A stretch of 62,377 bases of DNA from Clostridiales bacterium Firm_08 (GCA_001604045.1 LVAN01000014.1:1-62377); one strand, 5' to 3'; numbered from the stretch's first letter, positions 30,587 through 39,023 are shown. Notes: generated by a model from the letters alone, not told the origin. Translations and numbers: made by a program.

Positions 30587-31582
30587 TTACAAAACAAACG
30601 CGATGGTCAGCACGTAGCCGATATAGAGCGCTCCCATCAGAACGCCCTGCCAGCGGCGGAATTTTTTCCCGTACAGCGTCGGCAGGATCGCCAGCGCCAT
30701 AAGCCCGAAGGTCACCGGCACGTCCAGCGTGACGAGGCTGGGCAGCGCCGCGCCCGTTTTCGGCACGGTGAGCCTGCCGCCCGACACGAAGGAACAGACG
30801 GGCAGGATGAGCGTCATATCGATGATGTTCGCGCCGACGATGTTGCCCAGCGACATGCCCGGCTCCTTTTTGATCAGCGCCGAGACCGTCGTCACAAGTT
30901 CCGGCAGCGAAGTGCCGATCGCCACCATCGTCACGGCGATCAGTTTCTCGCTGACGCCGAGTTCCTTGGCAAGCAGTGTGCCGTTGTCCACCAGAAGCTG
31001 CGCCCCCGCCACGATCGCGGCGGCGCCGACGATGAATTTCAAAAGATTGGTCGGAACGTGCGTGGCAGGCTCCCGCCCTGCCGCCGTATCCATATGCTCC
31101 TTGGCGGCGCGGACGTTCATCACCGTGAACACCGCCAGCACGCAGAGCAGCAGCAGTCCTTCCCACGCCGTCATCGAACCGTTGATACAGAGCGCGCCGA
31201 GCAGCGCCGTCGCGCCCATCATAATGAAGCCCTTGACGATGATATCGCGATCCTTCATCACCATCGGCAGGATGGCGATGGAGATCGCCATGATCAGCCC
31301 GACGTTGGCGGTCACGCTGCCCACGGCGTTGCCCACCGCGATCTCATTGTTGCCGCCCGCCGTCGCGATGCAGCTGACCAGAAGTTCCGGCAGCGTCGTC
31401 GCCAGCGACACGATGGTCGCCCCGACGATGAATTTCGGAATACCCGTGACCCCCGCGATCCAGGTCGCGGCGTCCACGAACCAGTCTCCGCCCTTGATGA
31501 TCAGCACCAGCCCCGCGCAAAACAGCAGCAGCGCCCCCCACGGCGACGGGACCGGCAAAAACGAAAGCAAAAGGTCCGTCAT
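30587..31582 (-). CDS. calcium/sodium (CaCA) antiporter family, probably manganese-responsive
   Basis: 331 residues with two homologous halves of five membrane helices. Each half has the alpha-repeat: KFIVGATIVSLATTLPELLV near 48-67 and KLIAVTMVAIGTSLPELVTT near 210-230. The G-x-S-L-x-T/E-P-E motifs coordinate the cation in YrbG-type exchangers. I start at MTDLLLSFL because GGAGG lies seven bases upstream. It exports a divalent cation in exchange for sodium or protons. The yybP-ykoY riboswitch in its leader senses Mn2+, so manganese is a likely cargo or signal. It is the first gene of a four-gene operon. Confidence 0.9.
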   Translation of the reverse strand: MTDLLLSFLPVPSPWGALLLFCAGLVLIIKGGDWFVDAATWIAGVTGIPKFIVGATIVSLATTLPELLVSCIATAGGNNEIAVGNAVGSVTANVGLIMAISIAILPMVMKDRDIIVKGFIMMGATALLGALCINGSMTAWEGLLLLCVLAVFTVMNVRAAKEHMDTAAGREPATHVPTNLLKFIVGAAAIVAGAQLLVDNGTLLAKELGVSEKLIAVTMVAIGTSLPELVTTVSALIKKEPGMSLGNIVGANIIDMTLILPVCSFVSGGRLTVPKTGAALPSLVTLDVPVTFGLMALAILPTLYGKKFRRWQGVLMGALYIGYVLTIAFVL

Positions 31583-31607
31583 ATCATTTCCTCCCCAAAC
31601 GCACAAT

Positions 31608-31750
31608 AAGACCTTTATTGTACGCTAAAAATACAATAAAAGTCTTGTTTCGAAGGGCACGATCCGGCGGCGGAGACCCCGCCGCGTGATGACGAACCGT
31701 ACGACGCGCCCGGACGGCCCGGGAAACACGCCAAACTACTCCCTTTTATT
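31608..31750 (-). ncRNA. yybP-ykoY (Mn2+) riboswitch with expression-platform hairpin
   Basis: The minus-strand leader begins AAUAAAAGGGAGUAGUUUGG, has GUUCGUCAUCACGC in the middle and ends CAAGACUUUUAUU. These match the hallmark GGGGAGUAG, GUCGUCA and (G)CAAGACC(UUU) of the family, with AAUAAAAG pairing to CUUUUAUU as P1. A CGGCGGGG...CCGCCG stem and a GCCGGA loop strand also fit. The 3' P1 strand is shared with an alternative 15-bp hairpin (31608-31646) just before the Shine-Dalgarno, giving a plausible switch. The hairpin lacks a strong U-run, so control may be translational. Covariance-model confirmation would be needed. Confidence 0.8.
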
Positions 31751-31757
31751 GGTTTAA

Positions 31758-31786
31758 AATATAGCATACTTGTTTTGCATTGTCAA
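31758..31786 (-). promoter_or_regulatory. promoter of the riboswitch-antiporter operon
   Basis: Minus strand TTGACA, 17 bases, TATATT, placing the transcript start at the riboswitch 5' end. Its -35 is two bases from the -35 of the divergent GH3 promoter. Confidence 0.85.
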
Positions 31787-31788
31787 GA

Positions 31789-31817
31789 TTGACATAATAA
31801 TTTCCAAATGATAAAAT
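31789..31817 (+). promoter_or_regulatory. promoter of the GH3 gene
   Basis: TTGACA, 17 bases, TAAAAT on the plus strand, back-to-back with the antiporter promoter. Confidence 0.85.
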
Positions 31818-31853
31818 ATATGCGTGATTTTTCACGGGAAAGGACCGGTTATT

Positions 31854-34013
31854 ATGAAAAAACTTGAAAATCTGCTCAAAAAAATGTCGCTCGACCAAAA
31901 GATCGGACAACTGCTGCAGCTTAACAGCAGTCTGCTCAACCGGGAAAAGACGAATATCGTCACAGGTCCTCAGCAAAAGCTCGGACTGACGCCCGAAATG
32001 CTGCAGTGCTGCGGCTCGGTCCTCAACTTCGACTGCGCGGAAAGTATGATCGCGCTGCAAAAGGCGCATCTCGAGCAGGATCCGCTCGGCATCCCGATGC
32101 TGTTTATGATGGACGTCATCCACGGCTGCCGCACCATCTTTCCCATCCCGCTGGCGATGGGATGCACCTTTGACACGGAACTTGTGAAAAAATGCGTGAC
32201 GATGAGCGCCAAAGAGGCGGCGGCGAGCGGCGTGCACGTCGCGTTCTCCCCGATGCTGGATCTCGTGCGGGACGCCCGCTGGGGCAGAGTGATGGAAAGC
32301 ACCGGCGAGGATCCCTACCTCAACGCCCGTATGGGCGAGGCGTTCGTCAAGGGCTTTCAGAGCGATATCCTCGACCGTCCGGAATACATCCCCGCCTGCG
32401 TCAAGCACTTCGCGGCGTACGGCGCGGCGGAGGCGGGCCGGGACTACAACACCGTCGATATGAGCGAGCACGTCCTGCGGGAATATTACCTGCCCGCCTA
32501 CAAGGCGGCGATCGACGCGGGCGCGTTGCTCGTGATGCCCTCTTTCAACACCATCGGCGGCACGCCGTCCGTCGCCAACAAACATCTGCTGCGGGATATC
32601 CTGCGCGATGAGTGGGGCTTTGACGGCGTCGTCATCAGCGACTACGCCGCCATCCGCGAGATGCGGGTCCACGGCTACGTCGAAACCGATAAGGAAGGCG
32701 CGCTCAAAGCGATGGAGGCGGGCTGTGATATCGAAATGATGTCCGGCGCGTATCCCAAACACCTCAAAGAACTGGTAGAGGAAGGCAAGGTCTCTATGGA
32801 ACAGATCGACCGCGCCGTCATGCGGGTCCTGCGCCTGAAAGACAAACTCGGTCTGTTTGAAAATCCCTATCGCTACGCAAGCGCCATCACCGAAAAGGTG
32901 CTCTCGACAAGTTTCGAGAGCCGCTCGCTGGTCCGCAAGGCGGCGGCGGAGGCGGCGGTGCTTCTCAAAAACGACGGCGTTCTGCCCTTCTCCAAAGACG
33001 TAAAGTCCGTCGCGATCGTCGGCCCCTTCGCCGAGGAAAAAGGCATCAAAGGGTTCTGGTCCTGCTACGGCAAAGACGAGGACTGCGTCAGCGTGGCGGA
33101 AGGCGTGCGCGCCAAACTGCCCGACGCGGACATCGTCACCGCGAAGGGCTGTTCCCATGAACTGCTCGACCGTGACACGAGCGGCGTCGACGAGGCGGCG
33201 AAAGCCGCCGCCGGCGCGGACATCGCCATTCTCTGTATCGGGGAGTATCAGAACCACAGCGGCGAGGGCAACAGCCGCGCCGACATCTCCCTGCCCTATC
33301 CCCAGAGAAAACTGGCGGAGGCGGTGCTCGCCGCCAATCCCAACACCGCCGTTCTGCTGTTCACCGGCCGTCCTCTCGCCATTCCCGAGCTGGGCGAGGC
33401 GGCGCCCGCCATTCTTAATATGTGGCAGCCCGGCACCGAAGGCGGCAACGCCGCCGCCGATCTGCTGTTCGGCGACGCCGCGCCGGGCGGGAGACTTGCC
33501 ATGTCCTTCCCCTATATGACGGGACAGTGTCCCGTCTACTACAACCATATGAACACCGGCCGGCCGCTGAAAAAGGATTTCCGCACCGCCGCCTATTGTT
33601 CGAGATATCAGGACTGCCCCAACGATCCCCTTTATCCCTTCGGCTTTGGGCTGACCTATACCACGTTTGAATACGGCGAGATCAAACTCTCCGCCGACAG
33701 TATGAAACCCGACGGAAAGATCACCGCTTCCGTCACCGTCACCAACACCGGAGACCGGGACGGCGCCGAGGTCGTCCAGCTCTATCTGCGGGACAATGTG
33801 GCAAGTCTTGTCCGCCCTGTCAAAGAGCTGAAAGGCTATCAAAAGATCTTTCTGCGCAAGGGAGAGAGCCGGGAAGTTTCCTTTGAGATCACCGACGAAA
33901 CGCTCCGCTTCTGGCGGGCGGACGGCACCTACGGCTCGGAGCCGGGCGAGTTTTCTCTTGCCCTCGCCCCCTCCTCCGCCGCGCCGCTGACCAACACGTT
34001 CAGATTAGACTAA
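31854..34013 (+). CDS. glycoside hydrolase family 3 (beta-glucosidase/xylosidase type)
   Basis: 719 residues. The TIM-barrel domain has VIHGCRTIFPIPLA, KHFAAYGAAEAGRDYN and the nucleophile Asp in GVVISDYAAI near 262. The alpha/beta sandwich domain follows (about 370-560), and a fibronectin-III-like C-terminal domain (TVTNTGDRDGAEVVQLYLRD near 630-650). It removes terminal beta-linked sugars from oligosaccharides. No signal peptide is present, so it acts on imported sugars. I chose MKKLENLLKK because AAAGGA lies nine bases upstream. It has its own promoter and terminator. Specificity cannot be assigned without comparison. Confidence 0.95.
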   Translation: MKKLENLLKKMSLDQKIGQLLQLNSSLLNREKTNIVTGPQQKLGLTPEMLQCCGSVLNFDCAESMIALQKAHLEQDPLGIPMLFMMDVIHGCRTIFPIPLAMGCTFDTELVKKCVTMSAKEAAASGVHVAFSPMLDLVRDARWGRVMESTGEDPYLNARMGEAFVKGFQSDILDRPEYIPACVKHFAAYGAAEAGRDYNTVDMSEHVLREYYLPAYKAAIDAGALLVMPSFNTIGGTPSVANKHLLRDILRDEWGFDGVVISDYAAIREMRVHGYVETDKEGALKAMEAGCDIEMMSGAYPKHLKELVEEGKVSMEQIDRAVMRVLRLKDKLGLFENPYRYASAITEKVLSTSFESRSLVRKAAAEAAVLLKNDGVLPFSKDVKSVAIVGPFAEEKGIKGFWSCYGKDEDCVSVAEGVRAKLPDADIVTAKGCSHELLDRDTSGVDEAAKAAAGADIAILCIGEYQNHSGEGNSRADISLPYPQRKLAEAVLAANPNTAVLLFTGRPLAIPELGEAAPAILNMWQPGTEGGNAAADLLFGDAAPGGRLAMSFPYMTGQCPVYYNHMNTGRPLKKDFRTAAYCSRYQDCPNDPLYPFGFGLTYTTFEYGEIKLSADSMKPDGKITASVTVTNTGDRDGAEVVQLYLRDNVASLVRPVKELKGYQKIFLRKGESREVSFEITDETLRFWRADGTYGSEPGEFSLALAPSSAAPLTNTFRLD

Positions 34014-34014
34014 A

Positions 34015-34230
34015 TCAAAAAGCGGCTCTCCGATGAGATCGGAGAGCCGCTTTTATTATACCGGATCTTTGCGGGCCGCCGTATTGCACGATAAACTCCG
34101 CCAGCCTGTCCCGGATGGCGCCGCTTTTGATAACGACGGCGTCGGTGCCCGCGAAATGCTTTCTGCCGCAGGAACAGGAAAAACCGTCCCGCTCTAAAAG
34201 TTCCCCTAACGTGACCGTTTTCGGATCCAT
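34015..34230 (-). pseudogene. truncated glycerol-1-phosphate dehydrogenase fragment
   Basis: 71 residues starting MDPKTVTLGELLERDGFSCS, with FSCSCGRKHF followed by VVIKSGAIRDRLAEFI. This is the N-terminal signature of the iron-dependent sn-glycerol-1-phosphate dehydrogenase (EgsA/AraM) family. Homology stops after about residue 55, where the frame runs into the GH3 terminator, so the cofactor and metal sites are missing. GGAGG remains before the ATG. A terminator separates it from the upstream isomerase gene. I call it a remnant; an intact copy would be about 400 residues. Confidence 0.65.
34017..34055 (+). terminator. terminator of the GH3 gene
   Basis: A 14-bp stem (AGCGGCTCTCCGAT and complement), GAG loop and TTTT. 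It also forms the end of the overlapping truncated reading frame on the other strand. Confidence 0.9.
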
Positions 34231-34247
34231 AATACGTCCTCCAAAAC

Positions 34248-34277
34248 AAAACCGGATGAGATAAATCATCCGGTTTT
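34248..34277 (-). terminator. terminator of the isomerase-oxidoreductase operon
   Basis: AAAACCGGATGA pairs with TCATCCGGTTTT across six bases, with T-rich flanks on both strands. Confidence 0.8.
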
Positions 34278-34289
34278 ATTATAGGTTCG

Positions 34290-35117
34290 TCAGATCTCTT
34301 TGTCAATGGCGCGCAGCAGGTCGCGGGCCTTGATGATGTCGCGGATCTGTTCGTCCCCGCTGATCTCCCGCTCGATGGTGTAGTGACCCTCGTAGCCAAG
34401 CGCCTGGAGTTCTTTTATCACCGTTTTGAAATCGACCATGCCCTCGCCGACCGGCGTCTCCTTGCCGAGATGTCTGCCGTCGGTGGGGAAGCAGCCGTCC
34501 TTGATGTGCGTCTGCCGCACGTATTTTCCGAAAATGCGGACGCTGTCCACGGCGTTGGCCTTGCCGTAAAGCATAACGTTGGCGGTGTCGAAGTTGATGC
34601 CGACGTTGTCCGCTTCGATGTCCTCGACGGCGCGCAGCATCGTCACCGGCGTCTCCTGCCCGGTCTCAAACAGAAAGACCTGATCCCGCTTTTTCATATT
34701 CTTGCAAAGTCCCCGCAGGGCGCCGATGGTGCCGATATAATCGGGGTCGTTCATATTCTCCGGCAGGAACCCGACGTGGGTGGCGACATATTTGACGCCG
34801 ATCTTTTCCGCGAATTCCGATCCTTTTTCCAGATCCTGCAGCCGTGTGCCGCGGTAACCCGCCGGCACCAGCCCGAGCGTGACGGGGCCGTAGGTGAAAT
34901 TCCACTCTTTGGGACCCGACCAGCCTGCCCAAAGCACAGTGACCTCAAGTCCGGTCTCCCTGCACAGCGCGTTGATCTTTGCCGCGTTCTCATCGGTATA
35001 TAAGGACATGTCCCAAACGCTGATCTGGCAACTGTCCAGTTCCATTTCCTTTGCCTTTCTGAATTTTTCCTCCAGGTCCGTATCCTTACGGAGCGGGATC
35101 AAAACACCGAGTTTCAT
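34290..35117 (-). CDS. sugar phosphate isomerase/epimerase (xylose-isomerase-like TIM barrel)
   Basis: 275 residues, AP_endonuclease_2/IolE-like fold. Metal-site residues appear in order: VATHVGF near 110, FETGQE near 150, NFDTANVML near 175, HIKDG near 203 and the terminal ERE (YTIEREISG) near 252. Enzymes of this group isomerise or epimerise sugars or inositol derivatives with a divalent metal. The start overlaps the stop of the oxidoreductase by four bases (ATGA), so the two are translationally coupled and probably act in one catabolic route. Confidence 0.9.
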   Translation of the reverse strand: MKLGVLIPLRKDTDLEEKFRKAKEMELDSCQISVWDMSLYTDENAAKINALCRETGLEVTVLWAGWSGPKEWNFTYGPVTLGLVPAGYRGTRLQDLEKGSEFAEKIGVKYVATHVGFLPENMNDPDYIGTIGALRGLCKNMKKRDQVFLFETGQETPVTMLRAVEDIEADNVGINFDTANVMLYGKANAVDSVRIFGKYVRQTHIKDGCFPTDGRHLGKETPVGEGMVDFKTVIKELQALGYEGHYTIEREISGDEQIRDIIKARDLLRAIDKEI

Positions 35118-36112
35118 AATGCGATCTTCTCTCCTTCCCGTTTAGCGCTTTCCATAAGTATTTGAACGATCTCCACGTCTCTTTTGGCGGACGGGAGCGG
35201 GTTGATATCGTTTGAGGCTCCTTTGACGACCGCCTCCATATACTGCTCCTCCATCTGCATGCGGTCGGGGCGCTCGTACTCATAGGGCGTCACCTCGCCG
35301 TCGGCGCAGACCGTGATGTTGCCCTTGGTGTCGGAAAGCACCGTCGCTTTTTCAAAGTTGGCGTAGTAGTACATCGCGAACGGCGTGCCTTCCGCTCTGC
35401 CCCAATCCCCGATGGCGGAAACGATCTTGTCCTTGTAATGGAACCGGCTCTCTATGGTGATGCAGTCGCAGTTGTGATTGCCGACGGCGACGGCGCTGAC
35501 CGCCTCCGGCTCGCCGAACAGGAAACGGATCATATCGACGTCGTGGATGTGCAGATCCAGCGCCACGCCGCCGCTGCGCTTGATATCGCCGAACCAGTTT
35601 TCATATCCCCATACCGGAAAATCGCTGAGCCGTTCGAAATGGATGCTTTTCAGTTTTCCGTATCTGCCGTCGTCGATCATCTTTTTGAGTTCGAGATACA
35701 GCGCCTCGAAGCGAAGCGTCATGCCGATCATCAGCGTTTTGCCGCTTTTTTCGGCGGCGCGGATCATATCGTCGCACTCGGCGGCGTTCAGCGCCATCGG
35801 CTTTTCGCACTGTACGTGGTAGCCCCGCTCTAACAGTTCCACCGTGAAATCACGGTGCATATAGGTGGGCAGGCAGATGTCCACGATATCCGGCGCCTCT
35901 TTTTCCAGCATCTCGTTATAGTCGGCGTAACTGTGTACATCTCCCGAAACATCGGCAAAATTCGCGAGCTGATCCTTCAGCGCCTCCCGCCGCTCGGCGC
36001 GGATGTCGCAGACGCCGACCAGTTTGTCCTCGCTGCCCGCGCGCATCGTTTTCAGATAACCGCTCACATGGCTGCGGGCGATCATGCCGTACCCCAACAC
36101 ACAAATTTTCAT
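35114..36112 (-). CDS. Gfo/Idh/MocA-family oxidoreductase
   Basis: 332 residues. The Rossmann N-terminus is KICVLGYGMIARSHVSGYLK with the G-x-G-x-x-A type loop. ECEKP (VQCEKPMALNAAE) near 100 marks the catalytic Lys motif, and GGVALDLHIHDVDMIRFL near 180 carries the usual D-x-G/L-x-H-x-x-D motif. It is an NAD(P)-dependent dehydrogenase of sugars or polyols. It is divergent from the AraC regulator and coupled to the isomerase downstream. AAAGGAG precedes the ATG. Confidence 0.92.
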   Translation of the reverse strand: MKICVLGYGMIARSHVSGYLKTMRAGSEDKLVGVCDIRAERREALKDQLANFADVSGDVHSYADYNEMLEKEAPDIVDICLPTYMHRDFTVELLERGYHVQCEKPMALNAAECDDMIRAAEKSGKTLMIGMTLRFEALYLELKKMIDDGRYGKLKSIHFERLSDFPVWGYENWFGDIKRSGGVALDLHIHDVDMIRFLFGEPEAVSAVAVGNHNCDCITIESRFHYKDKIVSAIGDWGRAEGTPFAMYYYANFEKATVLSDTKGNITVCADGEVTPYEYERPDRMQMEEQYMEAVVKGASNDINPLPSAKRDVEIVQILMESAKREGEKIAL

Positions 36113-36152
36113 CCTTTGTTGCTCCTTTCGCTTGATTTTTCTTTCTGTTTGT

Positions 36153-36181
36153 ATTATAATGCTCTAAAAACCGGATTACAA
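36153..36181 (-). promoter_or_regulatory. promoter of the oxidoreductase-isomerase operon
   Basis: Minus strand TTGTAA, 17 bases, TATAAT. Confidence 0.8.
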
Positions 36182-36187
36182 GCTAAC

Positions 36188-36216
36188 ATCTTGCTTTCTT
36201 TTATCACTATCTTGCT
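36188..36216 (+). promoter_or_regulatory. direct-repeat operator, probable AraC-family site
   Basis: ATCTTGCT occurs at 36188-36195 and 36209-36216. The 21-base period (two helix turns) places both on one DNA face, directly upstream of the divergent promoter's -35. This fits a direct-repeat site for the adjacent AraC regulator. Confidence 0.55.
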
Positions 36217-36229
36217 ATGAGGTGGGCCT

Positions 36230-37024
36230 GTGAAATACGAGGAACTTCAATATGAGGATCCGGCGCTGCCGATGATCTTTCGCGACGACACCCGCCACAC
36301 GGATATCGATATGCATATCCACTGGCACGAACCTGTCGAGGTCCTGCTGGTCCGGGAAGGGACTCTGCGCATACAAAGCAACGAAAAGGTGTGTGTCACG
36401 CGTCCCGGGCAGGTAGTCTGCGTCCATTCCAATCACCTTCATAACTACTCGGCGTCGGGGGGCGACGCGCGGTATTACTGCCTGATCCTGCCGCCGGAGA
36501 TCTTTGAGGGCACCGATCTGTTCACACAGCCGCTGCCGCTGGTGGCGGACGATCCCGCGGCGGCCGGCGCCCTGCGGGAGGTCGCGCGGCTGTGGACCGA
36601 GCGCCCGCCCTGCTACAAGGCGGAGATCCGCGGAAGGCTGCTGCAGGCGTTCGCGGCGCTGGCGCGTCTGAACGGCGGCGAGACGCCGGATCACGGCAGG
36701 CGGATGACGGACATCGTCAGGAGCGCCATCAGTTTTCTCGAAAACAACTACGCCAGAGAGGACCTCACGCTGGATATGGTGGCGGACGCCGTCGGCGTCA
36801 GCCGCTACTACCTCTGCCACACCTTCAAAAAGGTGACCGGGCGGACGGTGTCGCGGTTCTGGCAAAGCGTGCGGTGCGAAAAGGCGCGCAGTATGCTGCG
36901 GCGCGGCGCGACCGTCGCGGAGGCGGCGGAAGCGTGCGGTTTTCGCGGACAGAGTTTTTTTACACGCGTTTACAAGGAATGTTTCGGCGTGGTGCCGAGT
37001 AAAGATAAGGAGAGATACCTATGA
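36230..37024 (+). CDS. AraC-family transcriptional regulator
   Basis: 264 residues. The N-terminal cupin sensor (IDMHIHWHEPVEVLLVREGT, GQVVCVHSNHLHN) is followed by the paired HTH domain at about 160-260 (LTLDMVADAVGVSRYYLCHT and a second GATVAEAAEACGFRGQSFFT helix). Start is GTG with GAGGTG upstream. It is likely an activator of the divergent oxidoreductase-isomerase operon, responding to a sugar-type ligand in the cupin pocket. The stop overlaps the next gene by four bases. Confidence 0.92.
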   Translation: MKYEELQYEDPALPMIFRDDTRHTDIDMHIHWHEPVEVLLVREGTLRIQSNEKVCVTRPGQVVCVHSNHLHNYSASGGDARYYCLILPPEIFEGTDLFTQPLPLVADDPAAAGALREVARLWTERPPCYKAEIRGRLLQAFAALARLNGGETPDHGRRMTDIVRSAISFLENNYAREDLTLDMVADAVGVSRYYLCHTFKKVTGRTVSRFWQSVRCEKARSMLRRGATVAEAAEACGFRGQSFFTRVYKECFGVVPSKDKERYL

Positions 37025-37515
37025 ACGTTATGAAAAACATCCTCATCGTTTTGCTGATCGTCGTACTGCTGATCGGCGCGGTCCTGCTCTACGGTTTTCT
37101 GAAAGGCGGCGACCGCGACCTCGGACAAGCGCCCGACCTCACCGTACACACGGTCGCCGGCGAGGATATCACACTGTCCACTTTCTATAAGGAAAGCGGC
37201 GCCGTCCTCGTCTTTTTCGACCGCAAAAACGAACAGAGCGTAAAACTGCTGCAAAATCTCTCCGCCGCGGACGGCACTCCCGTCCTGCTCGTATCTCTTG
37301 ACGATACCGAAAAAGAACTCTCCGCGTTCCTCTCGGAAAACAACATCGCGTTCCCCGCCGCCGCGGATGACGGCGCCGCGGCGGAGACCTACCATATCTC
37401 CGCCGGTCCCGTCAGTTATTTCATACGGAAGGACGGCTCGGTGCGCGCCGTCAGCTTGAGCAATATGAATGAAAAGACCATCCGTAAATATCTGAAATAC
37501 ATAAAAAATTCATAA
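37021..37515 (+). CDS. membrane-anchored thioredoxin-fold protein lacking the active-site cysteines
   Basis: 164 residues. A membrane anchor occupies about 5-27 (ILIVLLIVVLLIGAVLLYGF), then an AhpC/TlpA-like redoxin domain. APDLTVHTVAGEDITLSTFY is the usual first strand, and AGPVSYFIRKDGSVRA holds the cis-proline region. Where relatives have W-C-x-x-C the sequence reads VFFDRKNEQSVKLL, and there is no cysteine anywhere in the protein. It therefore cannot be a classical thiol reductase and may be a binding or chaperone derivative. It overlaps the AraC gene (ATGA), suggesting co-expression. Confidence 0.75.
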   Translation: MNVMKNILIVLLIVVLLIGAVLLYGFLKGGDRDLGQAPDLTVHTVAGEDITLSTFYKESGAVLVFFDRKNEQSVKLLQNLSAADGTPVLLVSLDDTEKELSAFLSENNIAFPAAADDGAAAETYHISAGPVSYFIRKDGSVRAVSLSNMNEKTIRKYLKYIKNS

Positions 37516-37524
37516 AATATTAAC

Positions 37525-37553
37525 TTTACAGTTGCCTGAAAATATGGTAAACT
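37525..37553 (+). promoter_or_regulatory. promoter of citrate synthase
   Basis: TTTACA, 17 bases, TAAACT. Confidence 0.65.
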
Positions 37554-37600
37554 AAATAAAAAAGCATTTTGTCTTACGAAAGGGTAAAAGAGGTGATGAC

Positions 37601-38962
37601 ATGGCAAAACACTACTCCGATATCACAACACAACTGAAAGACTACGCCGATCTTTGCGTCGGCAATTCCGGCATCGACCCGGCGCTGTACGGAAAACTGG
37701 AAGTCAAGCGGGGGCTGCGGGATCTCGACGGCAAAGGCGTTCTGACCGGGCTGACGCAGATCAGCGAGATCAACGCCGGAAAGCTGCGGGACGGCAAAGA
37801 GATGCCGGAAGGCGGAGAGTTGTTTTATCGCGGCATCCCCATTGGCGACATCGTAGACGGATTTGTAAAAGACGACCGTTTCGGATTTGAGGAAACGGCC
37901 TTTCTTTTACTGTTCGGCAAACTGCCGGACAGAGAGGCTCTCGAGGATTTCTCGGCACTGCTCGCCAGATACCGCACGCTGCCCACCAATTTTGTACGGG
38001 ACGTGGTGCTCAAGGCGCCGACGCCGGATATGATGAACACCCTCGCGAGAAGCGTTCTCACGCTGTACGGATACGACGCGAGCGCCTGCGACATTTCCAT
38101 CCCCAACGTACTGCGGCAGTGTCTCCAGCTCATCGCGACGTTCCCGCTGCTCTCGGTATACGGATATCAGGCGTACAGTCACTATATCGAGGGCCGCGTG
38201 CTGTTCATCCAGCCGCCCGATCCCTCTCTTTCCACGGCGGAAAACATCCTGCATATGCTCCGCACCGACGGAAAATACTCCAAACTGGAAGCGCGGTTGC
38301 TCGACCTCGCGCTGGTGCTGCACGCGGAACACGGCGGCGGCAACAACTCGACTTTCACCACCCATGTCGTATCCTCCTCCGGGACGGATACTTATTCCTC
38401 CATGGCGGCGTCTCTCTGTTCCCTCAAAGGGCCCAAGCACGGCGGTGCCAATATCAAAGTCGTGCAGATGTTCGACGATATCAAGGCGAACGTCTCCGAC
38501 TGGCGGGACGAGGAGGAGATCCGCGCCTATCTCGTGAAACTGCTGGAAAAACAGGCGTTTGACAAAAGCGGGCTGATCTACGGGATAGGGCACGCCGTCT
38601 ACTCGCTGTCCGATCCGAGAAGCGAAGTTTTCAAACAATACGTCGGTCCCCTGTCCGCCGAAAAAGGCAGACAGGATGAATTCGCGCTTTACCAGACCGT
38701 CGCCAGGCTCGCGCCCGTCGTGATCGGCGAGCGGCGCCGGATCTACAAGGGCGTCAGCCCCAACATCGATTTTTACAGCGGATTTGTCTATTCCATGCTC
38801 GATCTGCCGCGGGAACTTTTCACACCGCTTTTCGCCGTCGCGCGGGTGGTCGGATGGAGCGCCCACCGCATCGAGGAACTCATCAACGCCGGCAAGATCA
38901 TCCGTCCGGCGTACAAAAACGTATCTCCGCGCTACCCTTATATCCCGATGGAAAAAAGATAA
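37601..38962 (+). CDS. gltA: citrate synthase
   Basis: 453 residues, longer than the usual 370-430 because of an N-terminal extension (about 40 residues before GLRDLDGKGVLTGLTQISEI) as in other clostridial citrate/methylcitrate synthases. The catalytic set is visible: His in LHAEHGGGNNSTF near 241, His in GIGHAVYSLSDPR near 328, and Asp in GVSPNIDFYSGF near 389. It condenses oxaloacetate with acetyl-CoA, feeding 2-oxoglutarate synthesis. AGAGGTG precedes the ATG. No other TCA gene is adjacent, so it is a single-gene unit. Confidence 0.96.
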   Translation: MAKHYSDITTQLKDYADLCVGNSGIDPALYGKLEVKRGLRDLDGKGVLTGLTQISEINAGKLRDGKEMPEGGELFYRGIPIGDIVDGFVKDDRFGFEETAFLLLFGKLPDREALEDFSALLARYRTLPTNFVRDVVLKAPTPDMMNTLARSVLTLYGYDASACDISIPNVLRQCLQLIATFPLLSVYGYQAYSHYIEGRVLFIQPPDPSLSTAENILHMLRTDGKYSKLEARLLDLALVLHAEHGGGNNSTFTTHVVSSSGTDTYSSMAASLCSLKGPKHGGANIKVVQMFDDIKANVSDWRDEEEIRAYLVKLLEKQAFDKSGLIYGIGHAVYSLSDPRSEVFKQYVGPLSAEKGRQDEFALYQTVARLAPVVIGERRRIYKGVSPNIDFYSGFVYSMLDLPRELFTPLFAVARVVGWSAHRIEELINAGKIIRPAYKNVSPRYPYIPMEKR

Positions 38963-38974
38963 AAAAACAGCATA

Positions 38975-39011
38975 AAAAAGGACGGTTTTCCGTAAGAAAA
39001 CCGTCCTTTTT
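38975..39011. terminator. bidirectional terminator between convergent genes
   Basis: A 16-bp arm AAAAAGGACGGTTTTC pairs with GAAAACCGTCCTTTTT around a five-base loop. It serves citrate synthase and the sulfatase. Confidence 0.9.
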
Positions 39012-39023
39012 ATTTCGATCAGG

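Noticed and set aside
31746-33842. 698-codon minus-strand frame across the GH3 gene
   Set aside because: It is antisense to a gene with clear GH3 motifs, has no start signals and no recognisable domain.
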